From Bacteroidia bacterium (GTDB lineage: Bacteria; Bacteroidota; Bacteroidia; J057): a stretch of DNA of 37,877 nt. The stretch is taken from the NCBI GenBank assembly GCA_022760475.1, contig JALEFZ010000042.1:1-37877 (forward strand). The letters run 5' to 3'. Both the position numbers and the translations under genes were made by a program. Shown here in pieces: positions 1-8,538 of this stretch (positions are counted from its first letter, which is position 1; every line of letters begins with the position of its first letter). The notes under the pieces are model-generated. The model was given only the letters and a program-made list of their open reading frames with translations, had not been told where the DNA came from and did no database searches.

Positions 1-1
1 A

Positions 2-679
2 AAAGAACTTGGAATTGAAGATGAGCAGATAGAATATGAGGAGATTGGGTTAGAAATCGTAAAAATATTTAATGAAAGAGTAAACTCATTGAATCCAGCC
101 ATCCTACACTATCTGGACTATGGATCTCTGTTAGGTAATGATGAAATCGACTCTGTAAAACTGGTATTAAAAGAAGAAGGGTACTCTTTAGGACAGAATG
201 ATTCTAGGTTCTTAGATTCTGTTGATAACAATGTTTCAGATTTTTTGGATGAGGTAATACTGAGGTATAAAAATAGGATAGCAAGTATTCAAATTAGCTC
301 TTATGGGTATGCAGATAATGTCCCCTTTAGGAAAAAGACCCTGGAAAAATATAATTCAGACCCTGTATTCAATGATATAAAGAGCGCCATCTGTGAGTGG
401 AAGGATGGACAGATTCTTTGCTTTGAATATTTGAAATTCCATAAATTAAAAGGGAAACATAATAAAAAGCGCAACTATATTTTAAACTTGGCCTTGGCTA
501 ATTTAAGGGCTGAAAATAGGTTAAGGAAGGTTAAAGGAGGGATTGATGAATTGAGCTCTGGTCAATTGCCATTTCCTATTACAACAAAACGTGCTGGGAT
601 ATTTGAAGAATATAATAGCGGAAAAATGTTTCGAAAAGTGGAGTTGGTCATTACTGTGCGGCTTAAACGAATTTCTTAG
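2..679 (+). CDS. OmpA-like C-terminal domain protein (5' truncated)
   Basis: The reading frame is open to the left edge, so this is the 3' part of a longer gene; the TTG at 89 is not a convincing start. The last ~140 residues follow the order of an OmpA/MotB-type peptidoglycan-binding domain: a strand plus GYAD (compare GHTD) at about residue 73 counted from the TTG, then a helix LALANLRAENRLRK where family members have LSxxRAxxV, and a closing FRKVELVITV strand (compare RRVEI). This would place the protein in the periplasm or outer membrane, anchored to the cell wall. The match is remote and the domain is longer between its motifs than usual. The gene ends at a hairpin shared with the convergent neighbour. 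The function of the missing N-terminal part is unknown. Confidence 0.45.
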   Translation, partial: KELGIEDEQIEYEEIGLEIVKIFNERVNSLNPAILHYLDYGSLLGNDEIDSVKLVLKEEGYSLGQNDSRFLDSVDNNVSDFLDEVILRYKNRIASIQISSYGYADNVPFRKKTLEKYNSDPVFNDIKSAICEWKDGQILCFEYLKFHKLKGKHNKKRNYILNLALANLRAENRLRKVKGGIDELSSGQLPFPITTKRAGIFEEYNSGKMFRKVELVITVRLKRIS

Positions 680-703
680 GTAGTATCCTGAAAAGTGTGT
701 AAA

Positions 704-739
704 TACTCAGCCTTGCGACCTTAATTGTAAGGCTGAGTA
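704..739. terminator. Bidirectional hairpin terminator
   Basis: An 11-bp perfect stem (TACTCAGCCTT at 704-714 with AAGGCTGAGTA at 729-739) encloses a 14-nt loop. It sits between two convergent genes that stop at 679 and 764. An A-rich stretch follows on the right, which becomes a U-rich tail for the - strand transcript. Confidence 0.75.
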
Positions 740-763
740 AATATTTAAGAAAAAAAATTTCTG

Positions 764-1570
764 TTACTCCAAATCTTCCAAGTTCATTTGAAAACCATTA
801 TCAACCCTGATATAATTATTCTCAGGCTTTTCGAGAATCTTTGCAATGGATTTCTCCCACTCGGTATCAGGGAAAACCTGCTTGTGCAATAACCATTTTT
901 GGGTATCTAGTTCTTCATATTTTTTATTGACTTGCTTAACCAGGAAAGCTCGTCCTGCCACCGGAACTCCCCCAGATGTGTATGCGGATATTACTCCCTG
1001 AAGTACTTGAGGGTGGATAGTCAGCCCAATTTTAAAGACAAAATGCATTTGCTTTAGTTTTTGCTGGTCATTCAGATGAAAAAAGAGTGCTTCATTTTTC
1101 TTTACTACATATCCTGTAAATATTCTTGTTCCTCCAATTAACTCAACCTGTAAATTTAATGAGTCGCTCACTTGATAGATTTTCATTGGACTCCTTAATA
1201 AGACATTTCCTTCTTTATTTTCCCTTACATAATAGTACCAGGCACCTATACAGGATTTCAATTCAGGACTTAAGTTTGAAAAGGGATTTTCTTTGTAAGA
1301 GTCAAAATCTTCGAAGCCTACACACTTAGCCAGGTTATCAAGGGCATCTATGTTCCTAAACTCAATTTCTTTGTTTAATTTCCCCTCTCTCGCCAGGTTA
1401 CCAACTCTAATAAAAACGCTTTCATAATAAAATCGATGGTCTGCAACGGTGTCCTGCTCCTCTGAGATCATATCACAGAGTTTTATTATCCCCTTTCGGT
1501 CTAATGTGAGCGCTTTATCCTCACAGACCTTCTTTAGCAACTCGTATGGAATGAAGGCTGCAACTTTCAT
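764..1570 (-). CDS. Hypothetical protein, 268 aa
   Basis: I do not recognise this family. The protein has no signal peptide, lipobox or membrane segment, so it is probably cytoplasmic. The first ~90 residues are rich in predicted helix and charged residues. The middle, from about residue 108, contains SCIGAWYYYVRENKEG followed by strand-rich sequence (YQVSDSLNLQVELIGGTRIFTGYVVKK) that looks like a small beta-barrel or sandwich. The ATG at 1570 opens the frame with MKVAAFIPYELLKKV. It is a single gene, convergent with the OmpA-like gene and separated from it by a terminator. Nothing in the neighbourhood indicates a role. Coding is supported by its length and by a composition similar to its neighbours. 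Confidence 0.65.
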   Translation of the reverse strand: MKVAAFIPYELLKKVCEDKALTLDRKGIIKLCDMISEEQDTVADHRFYYESVFIRVGNLAREGKLNKEIEFRNIDALDNLAKCVGFEDFDSYKENPFSNLSPELKSCIGAWYYYVRENKEGNVLLRSPMKIYQVSDSLNLQVELIGGTRIFTGYVVKKNEALFFHLNDQQKLKQMHFVFKIGLTIHPQVLQGVISAYTSGGVPVAGRAFLVKQVNKKYEELDTQKWLLHKQVFPDTEWEKSIAKILEKPENNYIRVDNGFQMNLEDLE

Positions 1571-1985
1571 GTTCTAAAGCATTATAAGTATAGCTATTTA
1601 TATCCTACTTCCTCAGTTTCTTCTAATACCAATATAATATTTTCTAGCCTAAAAATGCTATTTCATGAGACACTAGGCGAAAATTTTCGGATAGTGTCTT
1701 AGCCTATCCGAAAAACTGGCTGTTAACTATTAATAGTTTGAAGTAAACTCTTACAATTTTATAGTGAAATTCTTTAATCGGGGGCTGTCTACGCTATTTC
1801 TGTTCTATACGCTGGGCCAACGTAAGGGTTTTGCCTAGGAGGATTAGGACATTTGTATTGTTCCCAACAGTTGTGGGACACAGAATGAGAGCGTAGTCCG
1901 GACTCTTTCTCTTCTGGGATTTGTAAACTTAATCTAATCTACAATGATTTTACTATCTCTCCCAGAGAAGGGGGCCAGGACAACT
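1571..1985. other. Intergenic region with overlapping inverted repeats
   Basis: This 415-bp gap between divergent genes holds no convincing ORF. It contains two overlapping inverted repeats: AGACACTA (1668-1675) with TAGTGTCT (1692-1699), and TTTTCGGATA (1684-1693) with TATCCGAAAA (1705-1714). They share bases 1692-1693 and interleave, so the full stems cannot both form. Further right is the palindrome AGTCCGGACT (1895-1904). A hairpin-forming pair, CTTCTGGGA (1911-1919) and TCCCAGAGAAG (1960-1970), lies just ahead of the chosen start of the next gene. The region probably carries the promoters of both flanking genes; no standard -33/-7 pair could be assigned. Confidence 0.5.
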
Positions 1986-2702
1986 ATGTCCTTCCCAAAG
2001 GTAATGTTGATGCTTTTCGCGGTAGCTCTATTGAGTGTAGGAAGCATCAAGGCGCAAGAGGTACCCGCTACCTTTACGACCGTGCCGAGTACTTATTATG
2101 ATGGTGATACGATCACTGTCCAAATTTCTGTCGGCACTTCTGCAGATCCCCTGGTAAATGCCACCGAAGTTGAGGTTGTATTTCAATGTGATGGATGTAC
2201 CATCGACCCGGTGAGTCCGTTGCATGGAGACTTCAGCGGTACTAGCTTCCCCGATCCGGAAGATTGGGAAATGGACTTCTCCATTGCAGCAGCGGGTGAT
2301 GAGATGACCATCACCATGAACCGTACCAATGGCGTGGGAGTAAACGGCTATGGCTTCATAGCAGGCTCGCCAGGAGTGATTGTGCAGATAGACGATCTGT
2401 TAAAAGGACCAAATCTTGGTCTGAGGATGACATCCATGTCGGTTAATGGTGTCAAGAAAGAGGCTTTCTCAGCCAATGTCTATCCAAACCCAAGCAAGGG
2501 ACTCCTGAACCTGGATGGCCTTGATCCCGATCAGACTTATCAGGTTCAGCTTATTTCCCTCACAGGTGCACGTGTACACAGAACAGAATTGTCAAATTCT
2601 GAGAGATACAAACTGGATTACCACTCCTTTCCTGCAGGATTGTACCTGCTTGAAATTGAAGGAAATGGCAATGTCCAAAGGAAGAAAATCCAACTGAATT
2701 AA
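1986..2702 (+). CDS. Secreted cohesin-like protein with T9SS sorting domain
   Basis: The product is about 238 aa. The chosen start (ATG at 1986) gives a clean signal peptide (MSFPKVMLMLF...SIKAQ) and has AGGA 8 bases upstream; an upstream in-frame ATG at 1944 would put 14 polar residues ahead of it. The mature part begins with strands typical of cohesin-like beta-sandwiches (GDTITVQISVGTSADPLVNATEVEVVFQ) and includes an ITMNRTNGVGVNGYGFIA stretch, then IVQIDDL. The end is a T9SS type A sorting domain: VYPNPSKGLLNL, SLTGARV, FPAGLYLLEIEG, and a basic KKIQLN tail. The protein should therefore be exported through Sec, sent out by T9SS, and attached or released at the surface. Its ligand is unknown. 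Its stop codon overlaps the stop of the convergent gene. Confidence 0.75.
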   Translation: MSFPKVMLMLFAVALLSVGSIKAQEVPATFTTVPSTYYDGDTITVQISVGTSADPLVNATEVEVVFQCDGCTIDPVSPLHGDFSGTSFPDPEDWEMDFSIAAAGDEMTITMNRTNGVGVNGYGFIAGSPGVIVQIDDLLKGPNLGLRMTSMSVNGVKKEAFSANVYPNPSKGLLNLDGLDPDQTYQVQLISLTGARVHRTELSNSERYKLDYHSFPAGLYLLEIEGNGNVQRKKIQLN

Positions 2703-4195
2703 GTGAGTTGAATCTTGTTGTTGATCTTGTCGATCAGCCATTTCTTATGCACAAAACTTCCAGTTTCAAAGGCCTCTTTTCTGAGCTTTTCAAGCTCGGG
2801 GGTTTTGTGCGCATTTACCAGCTTAACGGAAAGCCGTGCAAGGTTCTGCATGGATTCCCTGCTTGACCAGGTAAGCGCACCTTTACGCTTTCTGGTGTAC
2901 TCATACAGGGCATTCATGCTGTTCAATGCGTTCGGCCGCCCTTTTTCAGGTTCTTTCTCGTACTGTTCGTAGGCAATTTGAAAATTCAGGAACCTTTTTC
3001 TTATGTCTAGTATCTCATTGGTTGTGTCTACCTTGTCAACGAATTTTTGGCTTTTTTCCAAGTCTCCCTGGTAAAAAAGATTCCATGCCATAGCAAGGTT
3101 ATAAAGTTCGTTTTGAACGGATGGAGCCAGGTGGTTCTTATACATATTGGCAATGACCTCAGAACGCTGGAATTGTTCTGATATGGTGAAAATGATGGTC
3201 ATGTTGCTGTAGGTGGAAGAACGTATGATGCTGTTTTTTTCCAAAGGTTTCCTCCTGATGCTCCAATCGTAAAGTTCGCAAAGATTATTCAGGTGTTTAT
3301 CACGCTTGTCAAAGGTACTGGAATTTGCATCCAGGACCAGGCGGCTATGGATAGCTGATTCGATGTTGGAAATATCCTCCTCGTCAAGCCGCTTGGCCTC
3401 AACCTGTTCTGTCAAGGCATCCATGATCCGCCTGAAATTGAATTCCTTGCTTTCTATAGATTGGATCAATTGGAGGAAAAGCCCTGCTCCCTGGAGCAAT
3501 TCATTGCCCTTTACTTTTTTTGCAAGATATTCCAGGAACTCCTCTTGGAAGAATGATTCAACTTCCTCCATTTTTTCAGTGGTCGAAGTCTTTTTACCAA
3601 CATTCTTCTCCTTGCTGATCCTGAAGTTGTTGTAGACAATGGCGCCCAGGATAAAGTTGAGTTTCTGGTAAATCCAGTAGAGGTCGAAGGATTTGGAACT
3701 TTCTTTTAAGGTATTTTCCTTCTTATCCTTCCCATTTTGTTGGGCATGGGTATGTTCGTGGAGGGAAATTCGGAATTTCTGTTCGTAATAGTTGGCTGTT
3801 TTGGGTCTTTTGAAAGGAAGAAGCTGCTTTTTTATTTTCTTAAGCATCGCACCAAAGACTTCCTTGTTACCTCGGCTTGCCAGGTTATTGAGGAACAACA
3901 TTTTTCGGCTTTCGTCCTCTTGCTCTAATTGGGTATATGCCATGTACAGTTCCAATTCGTTCGTGAGTTTGGACCTTAAGTCTGCCATTTTCCCTTTATT
4001 GACTTTGGCTGCCATATGAGAGGGGTAAATTTTTTCTGCTATTACCTCCTCTTTCCACTCTTGTTGTATACCAGTAAACAGAATAATCAGTTTGTCATCC
4101 TTGGAATGTCTGAATGTCAGCCAGTTGATGAAGTTTTTTTTCTCTGCATCACTGAAGGTTTCAATCAATTGGGCGCTTACCGATTTCCTACTCAT
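2699..4195 (-). CDS. Hypothetical helical-repeat protein, 498 aa
   Basis: This is a cytoplasmic-looking, almost entirely alpha-helical protein with no signal peptide. It is rich in Lys and Glu. Paired helices with TPR-like spacing can be seen around residues 365-400 (LYNLAMAWNLFYQGDLEKSQKFVDKV). The N-terminus (SAQLIETFSDAEKKNFINWL) resembles the opening of ~500-aa helical proteins that I recall as frequent in Saprospiria-type genomes and that have no known function. The stop overlaps the stop of the upstream convergent gene (TTAA at 2699-2702), with no terminator between them. The 239-bp region before its start (4196-4434) also separates it from the divergent HTH-like gene. A scaffold role is possible but not shown. 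Confidence 0.7.
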   Translation of the reverse strand: MSRKSVSAQLIETFSDAEKKNFINWLTFRHSKDDKLIILFTGIQQEWKEEVIAEKIYPSHMAAKVNKGKMADLRSKLTNELELYMAYTQLEQEDESRKMLFLNNLASRGNKEVFGAMLKKIKKQLLPFKRPKTANYYEQKFRISLHEHTHAQQNGKDKKENTLKESSKSFDLYWIYQKLNFILGAIVYNNFRISKEKNVGKKTSTTEKMEEVESFFQEEFLEYLAKKVKGNELLQGAGLFLQLIQSIESKEFNFRRIMDALTEQVEAKRLDEEDISNIESAIHSRLVLDANSSTFDKRDKHLNNLCELYDWSIRRKPLEKNSIIRSSTYSNMTIIFTISEQFQRSEVIANMYKNHLAPSVQNELYNLAMAWNLFYQGDLEKSQKFVDKVDTTNEILDIRKRFLNFQIAYEQYEKEPEKGRPNALNSMNALYEYTRKRKGALTWSSRESMQNLARLSVKLVNAHKTPELEKLRKEAFETGSFVHKKWLIDKINNKIQLT

Positions 4196-4434
4196 GGATG
4201 AAAATTACCAACTTCTCCAAAATTTCTCAAAGATATAGTATTTAAATATTGATGAATTCTTTTGATAATCAGGGATTTGTGATTTCTGGTATCTTTTTTT
4301 GAATGAAAAATGAATCGAACTTCTTCAAATCTAGTGGTTATCTGGCGTACTGTTAAGATTTAATAGAACTTCAATATATAAAATCAAGGAATGTAGAGTA
4401 AAAGAAATGAGTAAGAAAGATAATACATACCATA

Positions 4435-4728
4435 ATGGAAGCACAAACTAAAGAGCGATTCGTGACATACTTATTAAAAGAGTACCAGGAGCATTGCATG
4501 AGCAATAGACAAGTGCCAGGATTGGACGCCATGCTACGCTTTATGATGGAAAAGGAAGTTATCGACCCCAACAAGATTAGAAATCTAGCTATTAACGGGG
4601 ATTTTATCAAGCATCGGCATATAGATAAGGAATCTGGTAAGTCAAGTATTGTGCGCAAACTAGCTGAGGAGTACCAGATGCACGAAAGTAGCATCTGGCT
4701 AATCCTCCGCCGTTCTAAAGGGAATTAG
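4435..4728 (+). CDS. Small HTH-like protein, 97 aa
   Basis: The C-terminal part (about residues 69-95: SSIVRKLAEEYQMHESSIWL followed by ILRR) reads as a helix-turn-helix: a first helix, a turn after YQMH, and a recognition helix ending in basic residues. The N-terminal 55 residues are helical (ERFVTYLLKEYQEHCMSNRQ). DNA binding is therefore plausible; RNA binding or a purely structural domain is also possible. It lies 127 bp upstream of the large degenerate NTPase gene and on the same strand, so it could be the regulator of the module or an independent gene. There is no signal peptide. The ATG at 4435 follows an AT-rich leader. Confidence 0.6.
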   Translation: MEAQTKERFVTYLLKEYQEHCMSNRQVPGLDAMLRFMMEKEVIDPNKIRNLAINGDFIKHRHIDKESGKSSIVRKLAEEYQMHESSIWLILRRSKGN

Positions 4729-4855
4729 CCTTTGCTCTTGGTGAATTGGACAGGAACTGAAGAGATGGCTTCAATTGACTTGAAAGGGGCTTCCCGAATT
4801 TTCAGATGGATTCGAGCAGCTTTTTTAAAAGCCATATTCAATAAGTTCTCCAATT

Positions 4856-6763
4856 ATGTCTCAAGAAAAAAAGTCGGTTTATACCGTTTCGAATAAAAGG
4901 TTAAGCAAGCGTAATCATGTCAGCTCGAAAACAGGGGAGGCAGAGAGCCTTGAGAAGCATCTTGACTCCTCAATGGACAAGTTGCTACTGCAACAGGATT
5001 CCTCCTTTGTTTTTCCGAGCTTTGTTCCGGATGCCCTCCAGCAGCTGAAAGATCGTCGCTTTGTTGTGTTGCACCCTCACCAGGGACTTGATCAGTACAA
5101 GATATGCATGCTATTGGCCTTTACCATGGCTGATATCATGAAAGATAAGTATCCGATCATGCTCAGGATTTGTCGACAATCCGAAGTTGGCTTTAAAGAA
5201 ATCCTTGACTCATGGTCTGATAGCATACTGATAATCAATCAGGCAGTACCTTCTGAGATTGGATTTGATCTGAGCGCATTTGTGGAAGAGCTGAAGACAA
5301 AGAATGTATTTTTGATTGTCAATTCAGCAAGCCCCATTTCCTCCTGGCAAAACGAAGTAACGGAGGCAGGCTTTAGCTTTCCCGGAAAAGAAAAATTGAG
5401 ATACGAAAGCTGTTGTATCCTCGAGTTTCTGAAGGAGGAGCTAAACAACAGGCGTTTTGAATGGGCCAAATGGATTGAAATTCAGGATTGGGATAACGAT
5501 ATGAACTTTATTCCTTCCAAATCCCTTCCTTCCATAGCCAAAGACCTCAAGAGCCTGTCCACAGCGAAGGCCTTTCTCACCTTGTTGTCAAAGAAGTTTC
5601 CGACTCGGAAGCCCAAGCATGGGGAATTGAAGAAATTGGTCCAGGATGCCAATATGTCTACCCTTGAAAGACAGATTGAAGAGAAATACCGATTGGCTAG
5701 TCGAAGGGATAAACTCCTTATGATGTTGATCACTTTCTTCGATCAAATGACCCTCAGTCGTTTTTATGACCTGCTTAAGAACTTGAAAGATTGGGATTGG
5801 AATGACTTGCAAACACTAATCGGTGAGGTTGACAAAATTGACTTAAAGTTTGATGGTGTCAGCATACATGATGATACGATTAATAGAGGTATAAGCATAC
5901 GTGTTGATTCGCGGCTTCATAGAGAAATTTGGCTGAAAGCCAGTTGGGAAAGTATCCCAAAAAGGTTTAAGGAACTATCTTACTTCATAGGTGACATGCT
6001 GATTGGCAGCCATGAAGGTCAAAATTTTCAGGGGATTGTCCCTCAGGGGAGTACCCATATCAATATGGTTCGTTCTCTGGGATTGGCCACATCAATTATT
6101 CCTCATATGGGAAAAGACTTGATTTATTCATTGATAAATCAAAACTCCACGGCCTCCATTAAGGTCTTTTCTGAATTGGTTGAACAATGGATCATACTGG
6201 GCAATGAGGAACTATTGATTGATTTGGCCAATAACCTTATTTACCACAATGATTACCTGCTTGGGAAGGTTGAAACCACAATTTCAAAAGAAGGAATCCT
6301 TTCATCACTTGTTGGAATTTTGGGGAAAGCATCCCTTCATGTTGATCTCAACAAGTTTCCTGAATGGATGTTGGAATTGCTGGTGTACCTCGGGGAAAAC
6401 CTAAATTCTACCTCAAAGCAGCTTCCTAAATTGATGGCTATCTTGGATTATTGGATGAGCCAAAATCCCGAAGCCATGGTCGAAGGGGGAGTACTCTATT
6501 CTGCCTTGGGCTATGGGTTATTTCATCCATGTTTGGAATCAGCTATTCTACAGTCAAGTTCTGAAAATCCTGAACTTATCCAATCATTGATGGTCAAGGT
6601 GCTAAAGAGGACAATCGAAATGTTCTCCAAGGACACGACTGACAACCTGAACGAAACAGAAATTATCCTTGGTGTTACCAGACTTGTCCTCAAACTGGGC
6701 CAAAGACCGGAACATCATGAATTGAAAACAATCCTGAAAGAAGAATTAATTGTTAATGTGTAA
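4856..6763 (+). CDS. Large protein with degenerate STAND/AAA-like NTPase fold
   Basis: The product is 635 aa with no signal peptide. The first ~65 residues are polar and variable. Residues 68-160 follow the element order of STAND NTPases: a strand and loop RFVVLHPHQGLDQYK where a P-loop GxxGxGK(T/S) would be, a helix, a second strand, SILIINQA (123-130) in the Walker B position, and NVFLIVNS (150-157) as sensor-1. Key residues are missing: the Gly-Lys-Thr of Walker A and the acidic pair of Walker B, so ATP hydrolysis is unlikely as written. Residues 270-350 look winged-helix-like (LMMLITFFDQMTLSRFYDLL). The rest is alpha-helical, suggesting a solenoid. A TIR gene follows after 62 bp. I infer a sensor or scaffold for the TIR effector; function is not shown. 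Confidence 0.6.
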   Translation: MSQEKKSVYTVSNKRLSKRNHVSSKTGEAESLEKHLDSSMDKLLLQQDSSFVFPSFVPDALQQLKDRRFVVLHPHQGLDQYKICMLLAFTMADIMKDKYPIMLRICRQSEVGFKEILDSWSDSILIINQAVPSEIGFDLSAFVEELKTKNVFLIVNSASPISSWQNEVTEAGFSFPGKEKLRYESCCILEFLKEELNNRRFEWAKWIEIQDWDNDMNFIPSKSLPSIAKDLKSLSTAKAFLTLLSKKFPTRKPKHGELKKLVQDANMSTLERQIEEKYRLASRRDKLLMMLITFFDQMTLSRFYDLLKNLKDWDWNDLQTLIGEVDKIDLKFDGVSIHDDTINRGISIRVDSRLHREIWLKASWESIPKRFKELSYFIGDMLIGSHEGQNFQGIVPQGSTHINMVRSLGLATSIIPHMGKDLIYSLINQNSTASIKVFSELVEQWIILGNEELLIDLANNLIYHNDYLLGKVETTISKEGILSSLVGILGKASLHVDLNKFPEWMLELLVYLGENLNSTSKQLPKLMAILDYWMSQNPEAMVEGGVLYSALGYGLFHPCLESAILQSSSENPELIQSLMVKVLKRTIEMFSKDTTDNLNETEIILGVTRLVLKLGQRPEHHELKTILKEELIVNV

Positions 6764-6825
6764 CTTTTACATGTTGACAGGATTGGTTAATTTGTATTCA
6801 CATTCAAAAAATAAAGCCCAGACAA

Positions 6826-7542
6826 ATGTACGAGTTCGATGTTTTTATTTCCTATGCCCACAAGGATAGTGCTGAGCTGGTAACTGCCTTATTTGATGGC
6901 CTAACGGCCCATGGGTTAAAAATTTGGCGAGACAAGGGCCAGATAAAACTGGGAGATAGTATTACAGATAAAATTACGGAAGGACTTCAGCGGTCAAAAT
7001 ATGGACTTGTTATCCTCAGCCCAGGTTATGCCAAAAGTGCATGGGCAAAGGGAGAGCTAAAGGCTCTTATGAAGATGCAGTTTGCAGATGGTAGAAAAAG
7101 GGTGCTTCCTGTGTGGTACAAGTTCACCCATGACGAGATAGTTCGAGAGTTTCCCCTGTATGCAGACCTTAAAGCATTGATCGTCAATAACGCCAATGAC
7201 CTGGAGGAAGGAATTGGTCAAATAGTCGAGGTGGTAACAGGGGAAGAACCTAAGGGGGATTATCGTGCTCCCAGGGAAATTTTTACCAGATACGAAGAGG
7301 ATCGGGTCAGGTCGCATAAAGACGAGGTAAGTGACTTCCTTGACAAAGGAGACATTGAGGCTACCCTGGATTATATCAAGCAAAACAATGTCTTGACTGG
7401 CAAAGAAAGGGACTCTCTAAGTATCCTGTCCGCTAGGTATTATGGCTTAATGCGAGAAAAGCATACTATGCTGGTTTCGGATGAAAATTTCCGACTGGAA
7501 CAGGCAAGGATCATTGCCGGGCTTCGAAGCCTGATCAAATAA
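6826..7542 (+). CDS. TIR-domain protein with effector-associated-like C-terminus
   Basis: The product is 238 aa. Residues 1-130 are a TIR domain: FDVFISYAHKD at the start, GLKIWRDKGQIKLGDSI (BB-loop region), SKYGLVILSPGYAKSAW, and GELKAL. Glu77 in the WAKGEL motif occupies the position of the catalytic Glu of NAD-cleaving TIR domains, so NADase activity is plausible. After a linker, residues ~170-238 form a helical domain (IEATLDYIKQNNVL; LSILSARYYGLMREK; EQARIIAGLRSLI) resembling effector-associated domain EAD11, a small adaptor that links effectors to STAND proteins. The gene is 62 bp after the degenerate NTPase gene and ends at a strong terminator, so the two probably form one unit. A role in abortive anti-phage defence is inferred. 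The TIR call is sure; the EAD subtype is tentative. Confidence 0.88.
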   Translation: MYEFDVFISYAHKDSAELVTALFDGLTAHGLKIWRDKGQIKLGDSITDKITEGLQRSKYGLVILSPGYAKSAWAKGELKALMKMQFADGRKRVLPVWYKFTHDEIVREFPLYADLKALIVNNANDLEEGIGQIVEVVTGEEPKGDYRAPREIFTRYEEDRVRSHKDEVSDFLDKGDIEATLDYIKQNNVLTGKERDSLSILSARYYGLMREKHTMLVSDENFRLEQARIIAGLRSLIK

Positions 7543-7558
7543 GATTGATTGAAATTGA

Positions 7559-7598
7559 AAAACACCTGACTTGAATAATATGTGAGTCAGGTGTTTTT
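7559..7598. terminator. Hairpin terminator after the TIR gene
   Basis: A 13-bp perfect stem (AAAACACCTGACT at 7559-7571 with AGTCAGGTGTTTT at 7585-7597) has a 13-nt loop and a T run. The A-run on the left makes it work in both directions, serving the convergent phosphodiesterase gene that stops at 7614. Confidence 0.9.
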
Positions 7599-7613
7599 TA
7601 TTTTCGGGTCTCT

Positions 7614-8504
7614 CTACCTCTCAAATCCCATTTCCTCCAAAACTTCCCACATCAAATCAGGTCTATCCGTAATCAGGCCATCCGCACCATTATCAAGCAG
7701 CAATTTCATGTCATCCTTGTCATCAATGGTCCAGTAATGTACGGCCATGTTTCTGCTATGTGCCGAGTTGATGATGCGTCGTGTAGACAAGTTGATCCCA
7801 GCCTGGGACATTGGAATCTGTACGGCTACAGATTTTGGACGATAGAGAAAAGCAACTCCGCTTAGACCCGAAAAGACGAAGTCTTCTACCTCTGCCTCCG
7901 AACCGGATACCATGTATTTATTGTCAGTTATCTCTGCGAAATGGTCCAATACTTCCTTTGAGAAGGATGCTACGATTACCCTGTCTTTCAAGTCATAATT
8001 GTCCAATAAGTCTTTCAATTTTTCCGCAGCCCTTTTTCCGTTTTCAGCCCTGTTTTTCAGCTCAATAATAAGAGGCATGCTGGGAAAACTCTCAATTACT
8101 TCCTGCAAGAGGGGAATGTGTACCAAACTGTCCTTATAGGGCATCATTCCGTCAATATCCGTAAAATCAGCTCCAAAGTTGAATTCCTGGAGTTCTTCAA
8201 AGGTGTAATTGATGAGATCCCCTTCGCCATCACTGGTTCGATCTATCGTCAGGTCATGATGACAGACGATCTGTTCATCCTTCGTCATGCAGAGGTCGAT
8301 TTCAAGGGCATCAATACCAATTTGTACCGAGCCATTAAATGCAATCATGGTATTCTCCGGAAAGAGGTCTTTCGACCCTCCATGTGCGATGATCCAGGGA
8401 CGCATTCCATCTTCCAGAAGAAATGGATTGCTAGGAGCTAGCTTTTGTTGTGGGACGCAGGCACTCGATATGCCTATGATAAGGATGATCAAATATTTTT
8501 TCAT
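7614..8504 (-). CDS. Glycerophosphodiester phosphodiesterase lipoprotein
   Basis: The enzyme hydrolyses glycerophosphodiesters to glycerol-3-phosphate and an alcohol, probably in the periplasm. The GDPD TIM-barrel motifs are present: IIAHGG with a following LFPENT (HGG replaces the more common HRG), then ALEIDL, and IVCHHD. The late TIM-barrel motifs are WTIDD and GADGLITDRPD. The start at 8504 is preferred because it gives a lipoprotein signal (MKKYLIILIIGISSAC, lipobox SSAC). A start at 8561 would add 19 residues and overlap the upstream gene. With the chosen start it lies 34 bp after the small membrane protein, so co-transcription is likely. It probably recycles phospholipid head-group products. 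Confidence 0.88.
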   Translation of the reverse strand: MKKYLIILIIGISSACVPQQKLAPSNPFLLEDGMRPWIIAHGGSKDLFPENTMIAFNGSVQIGIDALEIDLCMTKDEQIVCHHDLTIDRTSDGEGDLINYTFEELQEFNFGADFTDIDGMMPYKDSLVHIPLLQEVIESFPSMPLIIELKNRAENGKRAAEKLKDLLDNYDLKDRVIVASFSKEVLDHFAEITDNKYMVSGSEAEVEDFVFSGLSGVAFLYRPKSVAVQIPMSQAGINLSTRRIINSAHSRNMAVHYWTIDDKDDMKLLLDNGADGLITDRPDLMWEVLEEMGFER

Positions 8505-8538
8505 GCTGGATGACAAGTTTTGTAAGTCATTAGGATAA

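Noticed and set aside
4435..7542. Mobile element carrying the TIR module
   Set aside because: No transposase, integrase, terminal repeats, tRNA end or att-like duplications were found on either side.
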